Source of the DNA: Streptomyces sp. NRRL S-87
GTDB lineage: Bacteria > Actinomycetota > Actinomycetes > Streptomycetales > Streptomycetaceae
Length of the DNA stretch: 46,133 nt
NCBI RefSeq assembly: GCF_000719335.1
Contig: NZ_JOGB01000053.1
Location: 1-46,133 of the forward strand
Direction: 5' to 3'
Part shown: one piece after another, positions 37,712 through 46,133 of the stretch
Numbering within the stretch: the first letter of the stretch is position 1
Layout of the letters: each line of letters starts with the position of its first letter
Program-made: the position numbers and the translations under genes
The notes under the pieces: generated by a model
Seen by the model: the letters and a program-made list of their open reading frames with translations, nothing else
Databases searched by the model: none
Told to the model about the DNA's origin: nothing

Positions 37712-39031
37712 ATGCGAGCCCCACTCATGCTCATGTCCCTCCGCTCCTGGGCCACAACGTGGTTGACCCGCCTCCTGCTGGTGCGCCTGCGCAAGCAGGG
37801 CGGCCTCGACCTGTCCGTGCTCAGGAGGCTCCCCGACGCCGCGCTGATGCCGCTGCACCGGGACGGCCTCGATCCCGTCGCACCGCTCGGCGAGCTCCGC
37901 GACCGCGAACCGGTCAGCCGGCTGCCGATACCCGGAGCGACGGTCTGGCTGGTGTCGGGGTACGCGGAGGCGAAGCAGGTCCTGGGCGACGCGGGGGCGT
38001 TCAGCAACGACTTCCGGCACCTGGTGGGCACCGCCGCGTCGGAGGCGGACGAGAACCCCGGAGGACTCGGCTTCTGCGACCCGCCGGACCACACCCGGCT
38101 GCGCCGCCTGCTCACGCCCGAGTTCACGATGCGCCGGCTGAACCGGCTCACGCCCCGCATCCACGCCATCGTCGAGGAGCAGCTCGCCCAGCTGGAGAAG
38201 GCGGCCCAGGCCGACCCGGACGGCCGGGCCGACTTCGTCGAGCACTTCGCGATGCCCGTCCCCGCCCTCGTCATCTGCGAACTGCTCGGCATACCGTACG
38301 AGGAGCGCGACGCGTTCCAGGAGTTCTCCGTGGCCCGCTTCGACGTGGTCGGCGGCACCGCCGCCTCGTTCGGTGCCGTCGCCCAGTCCCTCGAGTACCT
38401 GCGCGGCGTCGTGGCCGCGCAGCGCCGCGACCCGGGCGACGGCCTGCTCGGCATGCTCATACGCGAGCACGGTGACGCGGTCACCGACGAGGAGCTGGCC
38501 GGACTCGCCGACGGGGTCCTGACCGGGGGCCTGGAGACCACCGCCAGCATGCTGGCCCTCGGTACGCTCATCATGCTCCAGGACCGCGAGCACTTCGACG
38601 CCCTGCAGCGGGCCGAGGACCCGGCCGCCGTCGCGGCCCCGTTCGTCGAGGAGCTGCTGCGCTACCTGACCGTGGTCCAGACCGCCTTCCCGCGCTTCGC
38701 CCGCGAGGACGTCGAGGTCGGCGGCGTACCGATCGCGAGCGGCGACATCGTGATCGTCTCGCTCAGCGCCGCGGACCGCGACCCGCGCCTCGGGGAGGAC
38801 ATGGAGGCCTTCGACCCGTCGCGCCCGCCCACCCCCTCGCACCTGGCCTTCGGCCACGGCATCCACCGGTGCATAGGCGCCGAACTCGGCAAGATGGAGC
38901 TGCGCGCCGCCTTCCCGCAGCTGGTCGCGCGCTTCCCCGGGCTGCGGCTGGCCGTGCCGTCGGCCGAGCTGGAGTTCCGAAGGCTCTCGATCGTCTACGG
39001 CGTCGACACCCTGCCCGTACACGTGGACTGA
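37712..39031 (+). CDS. cytochrome P450
   Basis: 439 residues, somewhat long for a bacterial class I P450 because of an N-terminal extension (about 1-45) rich in Leu/Arg. I-helix GGLETTAS at about 273-280 has Glu where AGxD/ETT is usual (Glu is accepted). K-helix EELLR near 313-317, and heme loop FGHGIHRCIGAEL with Cys387. It needs a ferredoxin and reductase supplied from elsewhere, as none adjoins. ATGs at 37712, 37727 and 37733 are all in frame and none has a Shine-Dalgarno, so the start is uncertain. The substrate is unknown; the sequence is CYP105/107-like by feel only. Confidence 0.9.
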   Translation: MRAPLMLMSLRSWATTWLTRLLLVRLRKQGGLDLSVLRRLPDAALMPLHRDGLDPVAPLGELRDREPVSRLPIPGATVWLVSGYAEAKQVLGDAGAFSNDFRHLVGTAASEADENPGGLGFCDPPDHTRLRRLLTPEFTMRRLNRLTPRIHAIVEEQLAQLEKAAQADPDGRADFVEHFAMPVPALVICELLGIPYEERDAFQEFSVARFDVVGGTAASFGAVAQSLEYLRGVVAAQRRDPGDGLLGMLIREHGDAVTDEELAGLADGVLTGGLETTASMLALGTLIMLQDREHFDALQRAEDPAAVAAPFVEELLRYLTVVQTAFPRFAREDVEVGGVPIASGDIVIVSLSAADRDPRLGEDMEAFDPSRPPTPSHLAFGHGIHRCIGAELGKMELRAAFPQLVARFPGLRLAVPSAELEFRRLSIVYGVDTLPVHVD

Positions 39032-39066
39032 CGAGCCGTCGTCACCCTCCCGCGCCGCCCGTGCGT

Positions 39067-39101
39067 CCGCGCCGCCCCCGCAGGACGCGGGGGCGGCGCG
39101 G
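39067..39101. terminator. 15-bp hairpin between P450 and polyamine operon
   Basis: Perfect 15-bp stem CCGCGCCGCCCCCGC (39067-39081) and its complement (39087-39101) with a 5-nt loop AGGAC. It starts 36 nt after the P450 stop and 97 nt beyond the ALDH stop, so it is probably a bidirectional terminator. Confidence 0.75.
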
Positions 39102-39197
39102 GACGGCGGGCGGCAGGGCTCGCGCCGGGGCCGGGGCCCGGGGTGGGAGGCCCGGGATCGGAGGGCCGGGCCCAGACCGCCGGGGTCAGGCCCGGGG

Positions 39198-40709
39198 TCA
39201 GAGCATCACGTGCTTGACCTGCGTGTACTCCAGCAGTCCGGCCAGGGACAGGTCGCTGCCGTACCCCGAGTGCCGCACGCCGCCGTGCGGCATCTCCGAC
39301 ACGGTCGTCCCGTGCGTGTTCACCCACACGATGCCCGTGCGCAGCGCCCGGGTGGCCCGCAGCGCGCGGTCCAGGTCCCGCGTCCACACGCTGGCCGCGA
39401 GCCCGTACCGGACCCCGTCCGCCAGCCGCAGGGCCTCCTCCTCGCTGCGGAACGGCTGCACCGTCACCACCGGGCCGAAGACCTCCTCCTGCACGATCTC
39501 GTCCTCCTGCCGCACTCCCGCGACCACCGTCGGGCGGTGGAAGAAGCCGGGCCGGTCCAGGGGCCGCCCGCCGGTGAGGACCTCCGCCCGGTCGGGCAGC
39601 CGGGCGAGCAGCCCGCGTACGGAGGCCAGTTGGGCCGCGTTGTTCAGCGGACCGAAGTCCGCCGACGCATCGCCCGGCGGGCCGGTGCGCAGTGCGGCCG
39701 CGGCCGTGGCGAAGGCCTCGGTGAACTCCTCGTACACCCGGTCGTGCACCAGCAGGCGCGCGGCCGCCGTGCAGTCCTGCCCGGCGTTGTAGAACGCGAC
39801 GGCGGCCAGTTCGGCCGCCACCGCCCGCACGTCCACGTCCTCGTGCACGATCACGGGCGCGTTCCCGCCCAGCTCCAGGTGGACGCGCTTGAGGTCGTCG
39901 GCCGCGGCCGACGCGATCTCCCGGCCCGCCCGCACGCTCCCGGTCACCGCGACCATCCGGACCGCCGGGTGGCCGACGAGCGCGCGCCCGGTGTCCCGGT
40001 CACCGCACACCACGTTCAGCACCCCGGGCGGCAGGTGCGCGGCGGCGATCCGGGCCAGGAGCACCGCGGAACCCGGCGTGGTGTCCGCGGGTTTGAGCAC
40101 CACGGTGTTCCCCGCCGCCAGGGCGGGCGCCACCTTCCACACCGCCATCATCAGAGGGTAGTTCCACGGTGTGATCTGCGCGCACACCCCGACCGGCTCC
40201 CGGCGCAGCAGCGAGGTGCGCCCGGCCGCGTACTCGGCGGCCGCCGTGCCGGGCAGGCCCCGTGCCGCCCCCGCGAAGAACCGTACGACGTCCACGACGG
40301 CAGGCAGTTCGTCGGTGCGGAACAGCAGCGGCGGCTTGCCGGTGTCCGCGACCTCCGCCGCGGTCAGCCGGCCGGCGTGCCCCTCCAGGGCGTCGGCCAG
40401 GTCCAACAGGGCCCGCTGCCGCGCGGCGGGGGTGCGCCCCGCCCACGGGCCCCCGGCCGCCTCCGCCGCCGCACAGGCGGCGGCGACGTCGGCCGGTCCC
40501 GAGCGCGGGGCCCGGCGGACCGGGCCGACGCCGGCCGGGTCGGCCAGTTCCATCCACGCCCCGGACACAGCGGGCCGGTCGACGCCGCCGATGTGGTTGG
40601 CGAGTTCGGGATCCGGTGCCGGTGCCGGTGCCGGTGCCGGTGCCGGTGCCGGTGCGGGGGCCGGCCCCGGGACCGCGCCCGGGCGGTGTCCCGCATCGAG
40701 TTCAGCCAC
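39198..40709 (-). CDS. aldehyde dehydrogenase, probably 4-aminobutyraldehyde dehydrogenase
   Basis: 503 residues. ALDH motifs: ITPWNYPLMMAVWKVAPALAAGNTVVLKPAD, TGSVRAGREI, general base Glu in LELGGNAP (about 277) and nucleophile Cys in NAGQDCTAAARLL (about 309), followed by EEVFGPVVTVQPF. Residues 10-33 are an Ala-Pro repeat coded by tandem GGTGCC units, odd for the family. GTG at 40709 overlaps the preceding amine-oxidase stop by 8 nt. Placement after an amine oxidase and polyamine uptake genes points to oxidation of 4-aminobutanal to GABA. Confidence 0.88.
   Translation of the reverse strand: MAELDAGHRPGAVPGPAPAPAPAPAPAPAPAPDPELANHIGGVDRPAVSGAWMELADPAGVGPVRRAPRSGPADVAAACAAAEAAGGPWAGRTPAARQRALLDLADALEGHAGRLTAAEVADTGKPPLLFRTDELPAVVDVVRFFAGAARGLPGTAAAEYAAGRTSLLRREPVGVCAQITPWNYPLMMAVWKVAPALAAGNTVVLKPADTTPGSAVLLARIAAAHLPPGVLNVVCGDRDTGRALVGHPAVRMVAVTGSVRAGREIASAAADDLKRVHLELGGNAPVIVHEDVDVRAVAAELAAVAFYNAGQDCTAAARLLVHDRVYEEFTEAFATAAAALRTGPPGDASADFGPLNNAAQLASVRGLLARLPDRAEVLTGGRPLDRPGFFHRPTVVAGVRQEDEIVQEEVFGPVVTVQPFRSEEEALRLADGVRYGLAASVWTRDLDRALRATRALRTGIVWVNTHGTTVSEMPHGGVRHSGYGSDLSLAGLLEYTQVKHVML
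40615..40658. repeat. GGTGCC tandem hexamer in ALDH gene
   Basis: Seven or so consecutive GGTGCC units (minus-strand codons for Ala-Pro) encode the AP-rich N-terminus of the ALDH. Slippage here changes length by two residues at a time. Confidence 0.75.
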
Positions 40710-42021
40710 GGCGCAGCGCCTCCTTCGCGGCGGCCCGGCCCGTACGCACCGCGCCTTCCATGTATCCGGCCACCCACTGGTCGGATCCGCAGACGTAGAA
40801 GGGCGGTTCGTGGGTTCCGTGCCGGGGCCCCACCGCCATCACGTCCCCCGGGACCCACTGCGTGACGTACCCCTGCGTCCACGGGTCGGTGCCCCATCGG
40901 CGCAGGAACACCGCCACCGGATCCAGCGCCCCGGGCCCGAACAACCGGGCGATCTCACCCAGGAGTTCGCCCTCGCGCAGCTCGTCGGGCATTCCCGCCA
41001 GCACGCCGTACCGCTCCGGCGGCACCAGCGCGGACAGGACGCCCTCGCCCTGCGGCCAGGTGCTCCCCAGCACGCCCTCGTTCTCCGACAGGCCGCTGCA
41101 CCCCGTCTCGCGCCAGAACGGTCTCTCGTACGCGGCGACGAACTTGGCGGCGTGGGCCTGCCGTTGGCGGCGCAGCGAGGCGAGCCGCTCCTCGGCCACC
41201 CCGCGCACGGTCACCCGGCGCAGCGGTCCGACCGGCAGTGCGCACACCACGGCCCCGGCGGTGAGCCGCTCCCCGTGCACGAGCTCCACCGTGCAGCCGG
41301 CGGCGGGAGACACGTCGACCGCCCGGACCGGGGCGCCGAGCCGGATCCGGTCGGCGCCGAGTCCGTCCGCCGTGCGCAGGGCCACCGTGGCCGAGCCCTC
41401 CGCGACCCGCAGGCCCTCCCAGTCCTCGTACCCGTACGCCTCCCCGCCCGGCACGGCCGCGTGCTTGCGCAGAGCCGACAGCAGGGACGTCCGCTCGTAC
41501 GAGCCGCTCGCCAGACCCAGTTGGCCGACCTCCCACAACCGGACCACGGCCGGGGACGCCCCCTCGGCCCGCAGCCAGTCGCCGACCGAGAGCCGGTCGA
41601 GTTCGGCGGCCCGCGGGTGGGACCACGGGTCGGCCGGGTCGACCGTACCGGCCAGGGCGACGAACGCCGCCGTGACCCGCTCGTGGCCCCTCCCGTCACC
41701 CGGGCCGAACCAGTGCGGCCGGTCTCCCGTCGAGACCGCCTCGGGCGTGGCCCGGGCGATCACCCCCGGCTCGGCGGTGTAGCTGGGCACCAGGGTCAGC
41801 CCCAGCTCGCCCGCCAGCTCCAGGTAGGCCGTGTGCGCCCGGCCCACCACCTCGCCGCCCAGCTGGACGAGCCGGCCGTCCGGCAGCCGGGTCTGCTCGA
41901 CCCGGCCGCCGACCCGGTCGCGGGCCTCGACGACGAGGACGTCGGCCCCGCCGGCGGCCAGGTCGCGGGCGGCGCTGAGGCCGGCCAGCCCGGCCCCGAG
42001 CACGATGACGTCGTACCCCAC
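40702..42021 (-). CDS. FAD-dependent amine oxidase, probably putrescine/polyamine oxidase
   Basis: 439 residues. Dinucleotide motif VIVLGAGLAGLSAARDLAAGG (GAGLAG at 9-14), then E33 and the second FAD motif ARDRVGGRVEQTRLPDG, LGGEVVG, and a C-terminal CGSDQWVAGYMEGAVRTGRAAA that closes the FAD site. This is the flavin monoamine-oxidase/putrescine-oxidase group; the exact amine is inferred from the operon. The SGGC covalent-FAD motif of mammalian MAO is not seen, so FAD is probably non-covalent. GTG at 42021 with GAGGGGGA. It lies 13 nt after potA and overlaps the ALDH gene. Confidence 0.87.
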   Translation of the reverse strand: MGYDVIVLGAGLAGLSAARDLAAGGADVLVVEARDRVGGRVEQTRLPDGRLVQLGGEVVGRAHTAYLELAGELGLTLVPSYTAEPGVIARATPEAVSTGDRPHWFGPGDGRGHERVTAAFVALAGTVDPADPWSHPRAAELDRLSVGDWLRAEGASPAVVRLWEVGQLGLASGSYERTSLLSALRKHAAVPGGEAYGYEDWEGLRVAEGSATVALRTADGLGADRIRLGAPVRAVDVSPAAGCTVELVHGERLTAGAVVCALPVGPLRRVTVRGVAEERLASLRRQRQAHAAKFVAAYERPFWRETGCSGLSENEGVLGSTWPQGEGVLSALVPPERYGVLAGMPDELREGELLGEIARLFGPGALDPVAVFLRRWGTDPWTQGYVTQWVPGDVMAVGPRHGTHEPPFYVCGSDQWVAGYMEGAVRTGRAAAKEALRRG

Positions 42022-42034
42022 GTGACCGTCCCCC

Positions 42035-43168
42035 TCAGTCCAGGACCAGGCAGTGCTCGGGCCGCCAGCCCACCGTGACCGGCTCGCCGCCGATCCACCG
42101 GTCCTCCCGGCGGGACCGGTCGGTGTTCTGCTCCAGGGCCGCGACGCTCACCCCGGGGGCCAGCTCGACGAGGTACGTGGTGGTGGCGCCCGAGTAGACG
42201 GTCTCGCGGACCACGCCGTCGGCGAGGGTCATGCCCGGCTCGAAGTCGGACAGCCAGATCTTCTCGGGACGCACCGCCAGGTGCACCCGGCCGCCCTCGG
42301 CGATGTCGGGCCGCTCCCCGACGGGCAGCACCGGTCCGCCGTCGACGTGCACCCGGCCGTCCCGGAACACGCCCGGCACCAGGTTGGAGGTGCCCATGAA
42401 GGAGGCGACGAAGCCGTTCGCCGGCCGCTCGTACACGTCCTCGGGCGTACCGCACTGCGCGATCCGGCCCTCCTCCATGACGGCCACCCGGTCGGACATC
42501 GTCAGCGCCTCGTCCTGGTCGTGGGTGACGAACACGAACGTGATGCCGATCTCCCGCTGGATCTGCTTCAGCTCGACCTGCATGCGCCGCCGCAGCCGCA
42601 GGTCCAGCGCGGCCAACGGCTCGTCCAGCAGCAGCACCTGGGGACGGTTGACCAGCGCCCGGGCCAGCGCGACGCGCTGCCGCTGACCTCCGGAGAGGGT
42701 GCGCGGCCTGCGGTCGGCGAGCCCGTCCAACTGCACCAGGTCGAGCATGTCCGCGACGCGGGAGCGGATCTCGGCGCGGCCGACGCCCTTGCGCCGGAGG
42801 CCGAAGGCCACGTTGTCCGCGATCGAGAGGTGGTCGAAGAGCGCGTAGCTCTGGAAGACCGTGTTGACGTCGCGCAGGTGCGGGGGCAGGCCGGTGACGT
42901 CCTGGCCGCCGAGCAGCACCGCGCCGTCGGTGGGATCGGCGAAGCCGCCGATCATCCGCAGGGTGGTGGTCTTGCCGCAGCCCGAGGGGCCGAGCAGGGA
43001 GAAGAACTCGCCGGGGGCGATGTCGAGGCTGAGGTCACGGACGGCGTACGCGTCCCCGTAGCGCCGGCTGACCCGGTCGAGCCGGACGGCGGGCGGGTCC
43101 TCGGGACCGGGTGCGGCGGGACGGGGTGCGGCGGGACCGGTGGGCGGCTGGACGGGCGCGGAGGTCAT
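42035..43168 (-). CDS. potA: spermidine/putrescine ABC transporter ATP-binding protein
   Basis: 377 residues. Walker A GPSGCGKTT at 60-68, Q-loop VFQSYALFDH (104-113), signature LSGGQRQR at 158-165, Walker B QVLLLDEP at 177-184, D-loop and H216 (VTHDQDEA). A C-terminal TOBE-like part follows (about 245-377, SNLVPG, LAVRPEKIWLS). The N-terminus is Pro/Ala-rich. Its stop is 13 nt before the amine oxidase gene, and its start is 3 nt past the potC stop, so all are one operon. Polyamine specificity is from family likeness and context. Confidence 0.9.
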   Translation of the reverse strand: MTSAPVQPPTGPAAPRPAAPGPEDPPAVRLDRVSRRYGDAYAVRDLSLDIAPGEFFSLLGPSGCGKTTTLRMIGGFADPTDGAVLLGGQDVTGLPPHLRDVNTVFQSYALFDHLSIADNVAFGLRRKGVGRAEIRSRVADMLDLVQLDGLADRRPRTLSGGQRQRVALARALVNRPQVLLLDEPLAALDLRLRRRMQVELKQIQREIGITFVFVTHDQDEALTMSDRVAVMEEGRIAQCGTPEDVYERPANGFVASFMGTSNLVPGVFRDGRVHVDGGPVLPVGERPDIAEGGRVHLAVRPEKIWLSDFEPGMTLADGVVRETVYSGATTTYLVELAPGVSVAALEQNTDRSRREDRWIGGEPVTVGWRPEHCLVLD

Positions 43169-43171
43169 GGA

Positions 43172-44074
43172 TCACTTCCCGGAGAGCAGGTCGAGGCCGC
43201 CGCGGCGGCCGAAGAGACGCGGGATCGCGAGGGCCAGCGCGATCAGCGCCACGGAGCCGGCCAGCATGAGCGTGCCGACGGCGTTGATGGTGGGCTGGAC
43301 CCCGAACCGGATGGCCGAGTAGATGCGCACCGAGAGCGGCTGGGGGTCGACGCCCGTGGTGAAGTAGGCGAGCACGAAGTCGTCGAAGACGAGGGCGAAC
43401 ACGAGCACCGCGCAGGCCAGGATGCCGGGCAGCAGCGCCGGCAGGGTCACCAGCCGCAGCGCCTGCCAGCGGGTGGCCCCGAGGTCCATGGCGGCCTCCT
43501 CCACCTCGGGATTGAGGGCCGCGACGCGCGACCGCATGATCACCGTGACGTAGCTGATGGAGAAGGTGACCTCGGAGAGCATCACGGTCGCGGTGGACAG
43601 CGGTACGGCCACGCCCTTGAAGAGCAGCATCGCCGCGACGCCCGTCACGATCTCCGGAGTGATCAGCGGGACCAGCATGATCAGGCCGGCCAGCGAGCCG
43701 AGCCGGTTGCGCGAGCGGACCAGCCCGAGCGCCAGCGTCACCCCGAGCACGATCGAACCCGCGGTCGCCACCAGCGAGATGCGCAGCGACGTGCCCAGCG
43801 AGCCCAGCAGCAGGTCGTCGTGGGCGAACGCCTCGTACCACCGCAGGCTGAACCCCTTGAACACGGTCAGGGACTTCTGCGCGTTGAACGAGAACAGCGC
43901 GACGACCCCGATCGGCAGGTAGAGCAGGGCGAAGAAGCAGACGGTGACGGCGATCGCGAACCGGGGCCGGCGCTCCGCCCGCCGGCGACGCTTCCGGCGC
44001 ACGGTCGCGCCCTTCGCGGCGGGACGCGCGGCGGCGGTCGGGGCCGTCGGTACGGTGGTGGACTCCGCGTTCAT
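43172..44074 (-). CDS. potC: polyamine ABC transporter permease PotC
   Basis: 300 residues. A basic N-terminal tail (RRKRRRRAERR) precedes six helices. The EAA-like coupling loop reads EEAAMDLGATRWQALRLVTLPALLPGILA, the hallmark of the type I importer permeases. LLYLPIGVVALFSFNAQKSLTVFKGFSLRWYEA matches PotC-type permeases. ATG at 44074 overlaps the potB stop by 4 nt (ATGA). Confidence 0.9.
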   Translation of the reverse strand: MNAESTTVPTAPTAAARPAAKGATVRRKRRRRAERRPRFAIAVTVCFFALLYLPIGVVALFSFNAQKSLTVFKGFSLRWYEAFAHDDLLLGSLGTSLRISLVATAGSIVLGVTLALGLVRSRNRLGSLAGLIMLVPLITPEIVTGVAAMLLFKGVAVPLSTATVMLSEVTFSISYVTVIMRSRVAALNPEVEEAAMDLGATRWQALRLVTLPALLPGILACAVLVFALVFDDFVLAYFTTGVDPQPLSVRIYSAIRFGVQPTINAVGTLMLAGSVALIALALAIPRLFGRRGGLDLLSGK

Positions 44075-45003
44075 CGGACCGCCTCCGCCTCGTCGCGGCG
44101 GGCCCGGCGCAGGTAGCCCAGCAGGGCCACGAACAGCACCGCCATCAGCAGCATCGTCAGGGCCGAACCGAGCGGCCAGTCCTGGCCCTGGAAGAACTTG
44201 TCCTGGATCAGGTTGCCGATCATGATCTGGTCCGGTCCTCCCATGAGTTGGGCGCTGACGAAGTCGCCCATGGCGGGCAGGAACACGAGCACGCAGCCGG
44301 CCGTCGCCCCCTGCCGGGTGGCCGGCACGGTGACGAAGAGGAACGTGCGCAGCGGCCCCGCGTACAGGTCGCGGCCGGCCTCGATGAGCGAGACGTCCAT
44401 CCGCTCCAGCGCCGCGTAGAGCGGGATGACCATGAAGACCACGAACCCGTAGACGAGTCCGGCGATCACCCCGGGACCGGTCTGCAGGATGGCGGTGCCG
44501 TCGCCGGCGACGCCCAGGGCGCGCAGCGCCCGCAGCACCGGTCCGTCGTCGGAGAGCACCACCGACCAGCCGTACATCCGCACCAGGTAGTTGGCGAAGA
44601 ACGGGACCACGATCGCGGCGATGAGGAGGTTCTTGAACCTGCCGCCGTGCAGGGCGATGGCGTACGCCACCGGGTAGGCGACCAGCAGGCAGACGAGGCA
44701 GGCCAGCAGCGCGTACCCGAGGGACCGCAGCAGCACCACCCGGTAGGCGGGGTCGACCAGGGCCGCCAGGCTGCTCGGGTCGAGACCGAAGCGGGGGTTG
44801 CCGAGCGGGTCGGTGGTGCCGACGGAGAGCGCGGCGACCAGCAGGAGGGAGGCGAGGAGGAAGGCGCTCATCCAGACGGTGCCGGGGAGCATCAGCCACG
44901 TCCAGAGGCGGGTGCGGGTGCGGGTGCGGGTGGGGCGGGCAGGGCCCGTGGCGCGGGTGGGGTCCGTGGTGCCCGGGCGTGCCGCGCGTGTGCGTCGTGC
45001 CAT
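44071..45003 (-). CDS. potB: polyamine ABC transporter permease PotB
   Basis: 310 residues. The tail RTRTRTRLW (Thr-Arg repeats) precedes the first helix LMLPGTVWMSAFLLASLLLVAAL. The EAA-like loop is MDVSLIEAGRDLYAGPLRTFLFVTVPATRQG, and the segment PAMGDFVSAQLMGGPDQIMIGNLIQDKFFQGQDWPLGSAL is strongly PotB-like. ATG at 45003, one nucleotide after the potD stop. Confidence 0.9.
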   Translation of the reverse strand: MARRTRAARPGTTDPTRATGPARPTRTRTRTRLWTWLMLPGTVWMSAFLLASLLLVAALSVGTTDPLGNPRFGLDPSSLAALVDPAYRVVLLRSLGYALLACLVCLLVAYPVAYAIALHGGRFKNLLIAAIVVPFFANYLVRMYGWSVVLSDDGPVLRALRALGVAGDGTAILQTGPGVIAGLVYGFVVFMVIPLYAALERMDVSLIEAGRDLYAGPLRTFLFVTVPATRQGATAGCVLVFLPAMGDFVSAQLMGGPDQIMIGNLIQDKFFQGQDWPLGSALTMLLMAVLFVALLGYLRRARRDEAEAVR

Positions 45004-45004
45004 G

Positions 45005-46133
45005 TCAGCCGGCCTTCACTTCGGTCCAGGCGCGGTCGCGGGCCCGTTCGCCCGGGCCGTCCGTGCCCCGGAAGAACAGGTCGTCCCGCAGGTCGTCGGT
45101 GCTCACCACGCAGGCCTCGAACGGGCCGACCACGGAGCGGTACGTGTCCTCGGTCCCGGCGACGGGCATCGGGTAGCCGATGTAGCGGATGTTCCGCTTC
45201 ACGTTCTCCGGGCGCAGCATGTAGTCGATGAACAGCATCGCGGTGCCGGGGTGGGGGGCGTCGACGGGGATGGCGTAGCAGTCGGAGTTCACGGGGGCGC
45301 CCTCCTTCGCGGTCTCGAACCCGAACACGTCGGGGTCCTTGGCCTGGGCCAGCATCGCGGCCATGTCCCCGCTCCACGCCTGGGTCATCAGGGCGTTGCC
45401 GTTGAGCAGGTTGTTGTAGCTGTCGCTGGAGAAGCCGCGCAGGTGCGGGCGCAGCGACTTCAACGTGGCCGTGATGCGGCGCAGTTCACCCGGATCCGCG
45501 GTGCACAGGTCCACGCCCAGCTTGAGGGCGGCGAGCCCGAGCACCTCGTCACGGTCGTCGAGGACGAACACCTTGCCGCGGGCCCCCGGGTTCCACAGGT
45601 CGTCCCACGAGCCGGTCAGTTCGTCGCCGAGCCGGTCCCGGCGCCAGCCGATGCCGGTCTTGTACATCGTGAAGGGCACGGTGTGCGCGGACCTGGCGTC
45701 GTACCAGGGGTCGGCGAAGTAGTCGTACGCGTCGAACACCGCGCCCGCGTTGGTCAGTTGGGAGTGGTCGATACGGTGCAGCCGGCCGCCGGCGGCGAGT
45801 CGTTGCGCCCATTTGGCGTTCGGGAAGACGACGTCGTAGCGGTTGCCGGCGTTGAGCTTGGCCGCCATGCCCTCCATCGAGTCGTAGTTGGACTGGATGA
45901 CCTTGACCTTGTACTCGTCCTCGAAGCCCGCGAAGACCGCCGGGTCGACGAAGTCGGCCCAGTTGAAGTAGACGAGGTCGCCGTCGGGCTTCATCTCGAT
46001 CGGCCGCTCGGCCGCCGCGCCGGTGGACCCGCTCGCCATGAATCCGCAGCCGGCGGTGGTCAGGGCGAGGGCGGCGGACCCGCCGGCGCGGAGGAAGGAG
46101 CGCCGGGACGGGGACGGGGAGGGGGAGGGGGAG
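45005..46133 (-). CDS. potD: polyamine-binding lipoprotein PotD, 5' end beyond window
   Basis: At least 375 residues are visible. The mature part reads LVYFNWADFVDPAVFAGFEDEYKVKVIQSNYDSMEGMAAKLNAGNRYDVVFPN, characteristic of spermidine/putrescine-binding proteins, ending with MLFIDYMLRPENVKRNIRYIGYPMPV. Reading upstream of ATG 46039 in frame gives a Ser/Pro repeat, then RRSFLRAGG and LTTAGC-G, i.e. a twin-arginine motif and a lipobox, so the protein is probably a Tat-exported lipoprotein and the true start is past 46133. Partial at the 5' end. Confidence 0.9.
   Translation of the reverse strand, partial: SPSPSPSPSRRSFLRAGGSAALALTTAGCGFMASGSTGAAAERPIEMKPDGDLVYFNWADFVDPAVFAGFEDEYKVKVIQSNYDSMEGMAAKLNAGNRYDVVFPNAKWAQRLAAGGRLHRIDHSQLTNAGAVFDAYDYFADPWYDARSAHTVPFTMYKTGIGWRRDRLGDELTGSWDDLWNPGARGKVFVLDDRDEVLGLAALKLGVDLCTADPGELRRITATLKSLRPHLRGFSSDSYNNLLNGNALMTQAWSGDMAAMLAQAKDPDVFGFETAKEGAPVNSDCYAIPVDAPHPGTAMLFIDYMLRPENVKRNIRYIGYPMPVAGTEDTYRSVVGPFEACVVSTDDLRDDLFFRGTDGPGERARDRAWTEVKAG

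Noticed and set aside
1..46133. CRISPR array, rRNA or tRNA gene
   Set aside because: No regularly spaced 25-40 bp repeats; no cloverleaf or rRNA-like stretch found by eye. A covariance-model scan would be decisive.

Overview
The window is high-GC actinobacterial DNA, almost certainly Streptomyces. The GC content is well above 70%, GTG and TTG starts are common, and the content is typical of that genus: a very large AfsR/BTAD-type regulator, a CGNR/ABATE regulator, a SpoIIE-type PAS/GAF phosphatase, a stand-alone P450, many small secreted proteins and a Tat-dependent lipoprotein. I saw no rRNA, tRNA or CRISPR array.

Layout. 1-323: gene-free, with a roughly 155-bp element bounded by inverted repeats. 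324-11628: mixed housekeeping and accessory genes (SDR, two GNATs, an ESX/WXG100-like protein, a Vms1/Rv2629-like protein, LysE exporter, metallophosphoesterase, CGNR regulator, DUF6225-like protein, epoxide-hydrolase-like protein, sigma factor, methyltransferase, DinB/MDMPI-like protein, YidB-like protein). 11756-13099: two decayed genes (DUF4386 membrane protein and TetR regulator) back to back, both missing their 5' ends at the same point, which looks like one deletion. 13183-20389: small membrane protein, 1220-residue AfsR-like regulator, ABM-domain protein, alpha/beta hydrolase, MFS transporter. 20507-34977: a region rich in secreted proteins. It holds an M15-like peptidase, a GlxA-type regulator with an isochorismatase-family hydrolase, four tandem secreted ricin-type (CBM13) lectins, two paralogous small secreted proteins of unknown family, a three-gene ABC transporter, a fifth lectin translationally coupled to an AraC-family regulator, a Cys-containing secreted protein, an I36-type inhibitor-like protein, and a 651-residue protein with a cytoplasmic HTH-like domain, one membrane helix and an external lectin domain. 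35245-39031: SpoIIE-family phosphatase and a divergent P450. 39198-46133 (minus strand): a tightly packed polyamine operon, potD-potB-potC-potA, then an FAD amine oxidase and an aldehyde dehydrogenase, i.e. uptake followed by conversion of putrescine to GABA; potD runs off the window edge.

The most interesting part is 23107-34977. Single-trefoil lectins have multiplied there beside an uncharacterised pair of secreted proteins, a coupled AraC regulator, an ABC exporter-like operon and a membrane-spanning lectin/HTH protein. That these form one glycan-sensing or envelope system is my inference; the genes and their arrangement are read directly. Other notable items are the double-truncation deletion scar near 12420, a 26-bp operator-like dyad between the phosphodiesterase and the CGNR regulator (5461-5486), a Glu at the usual Asp nucleophile position of an epoxide-hydrolase-like protein, a perfect 26-bp palindrome at 31179-31204, and an in-frame 18-bp minisatellite in the AfsR-like gene.
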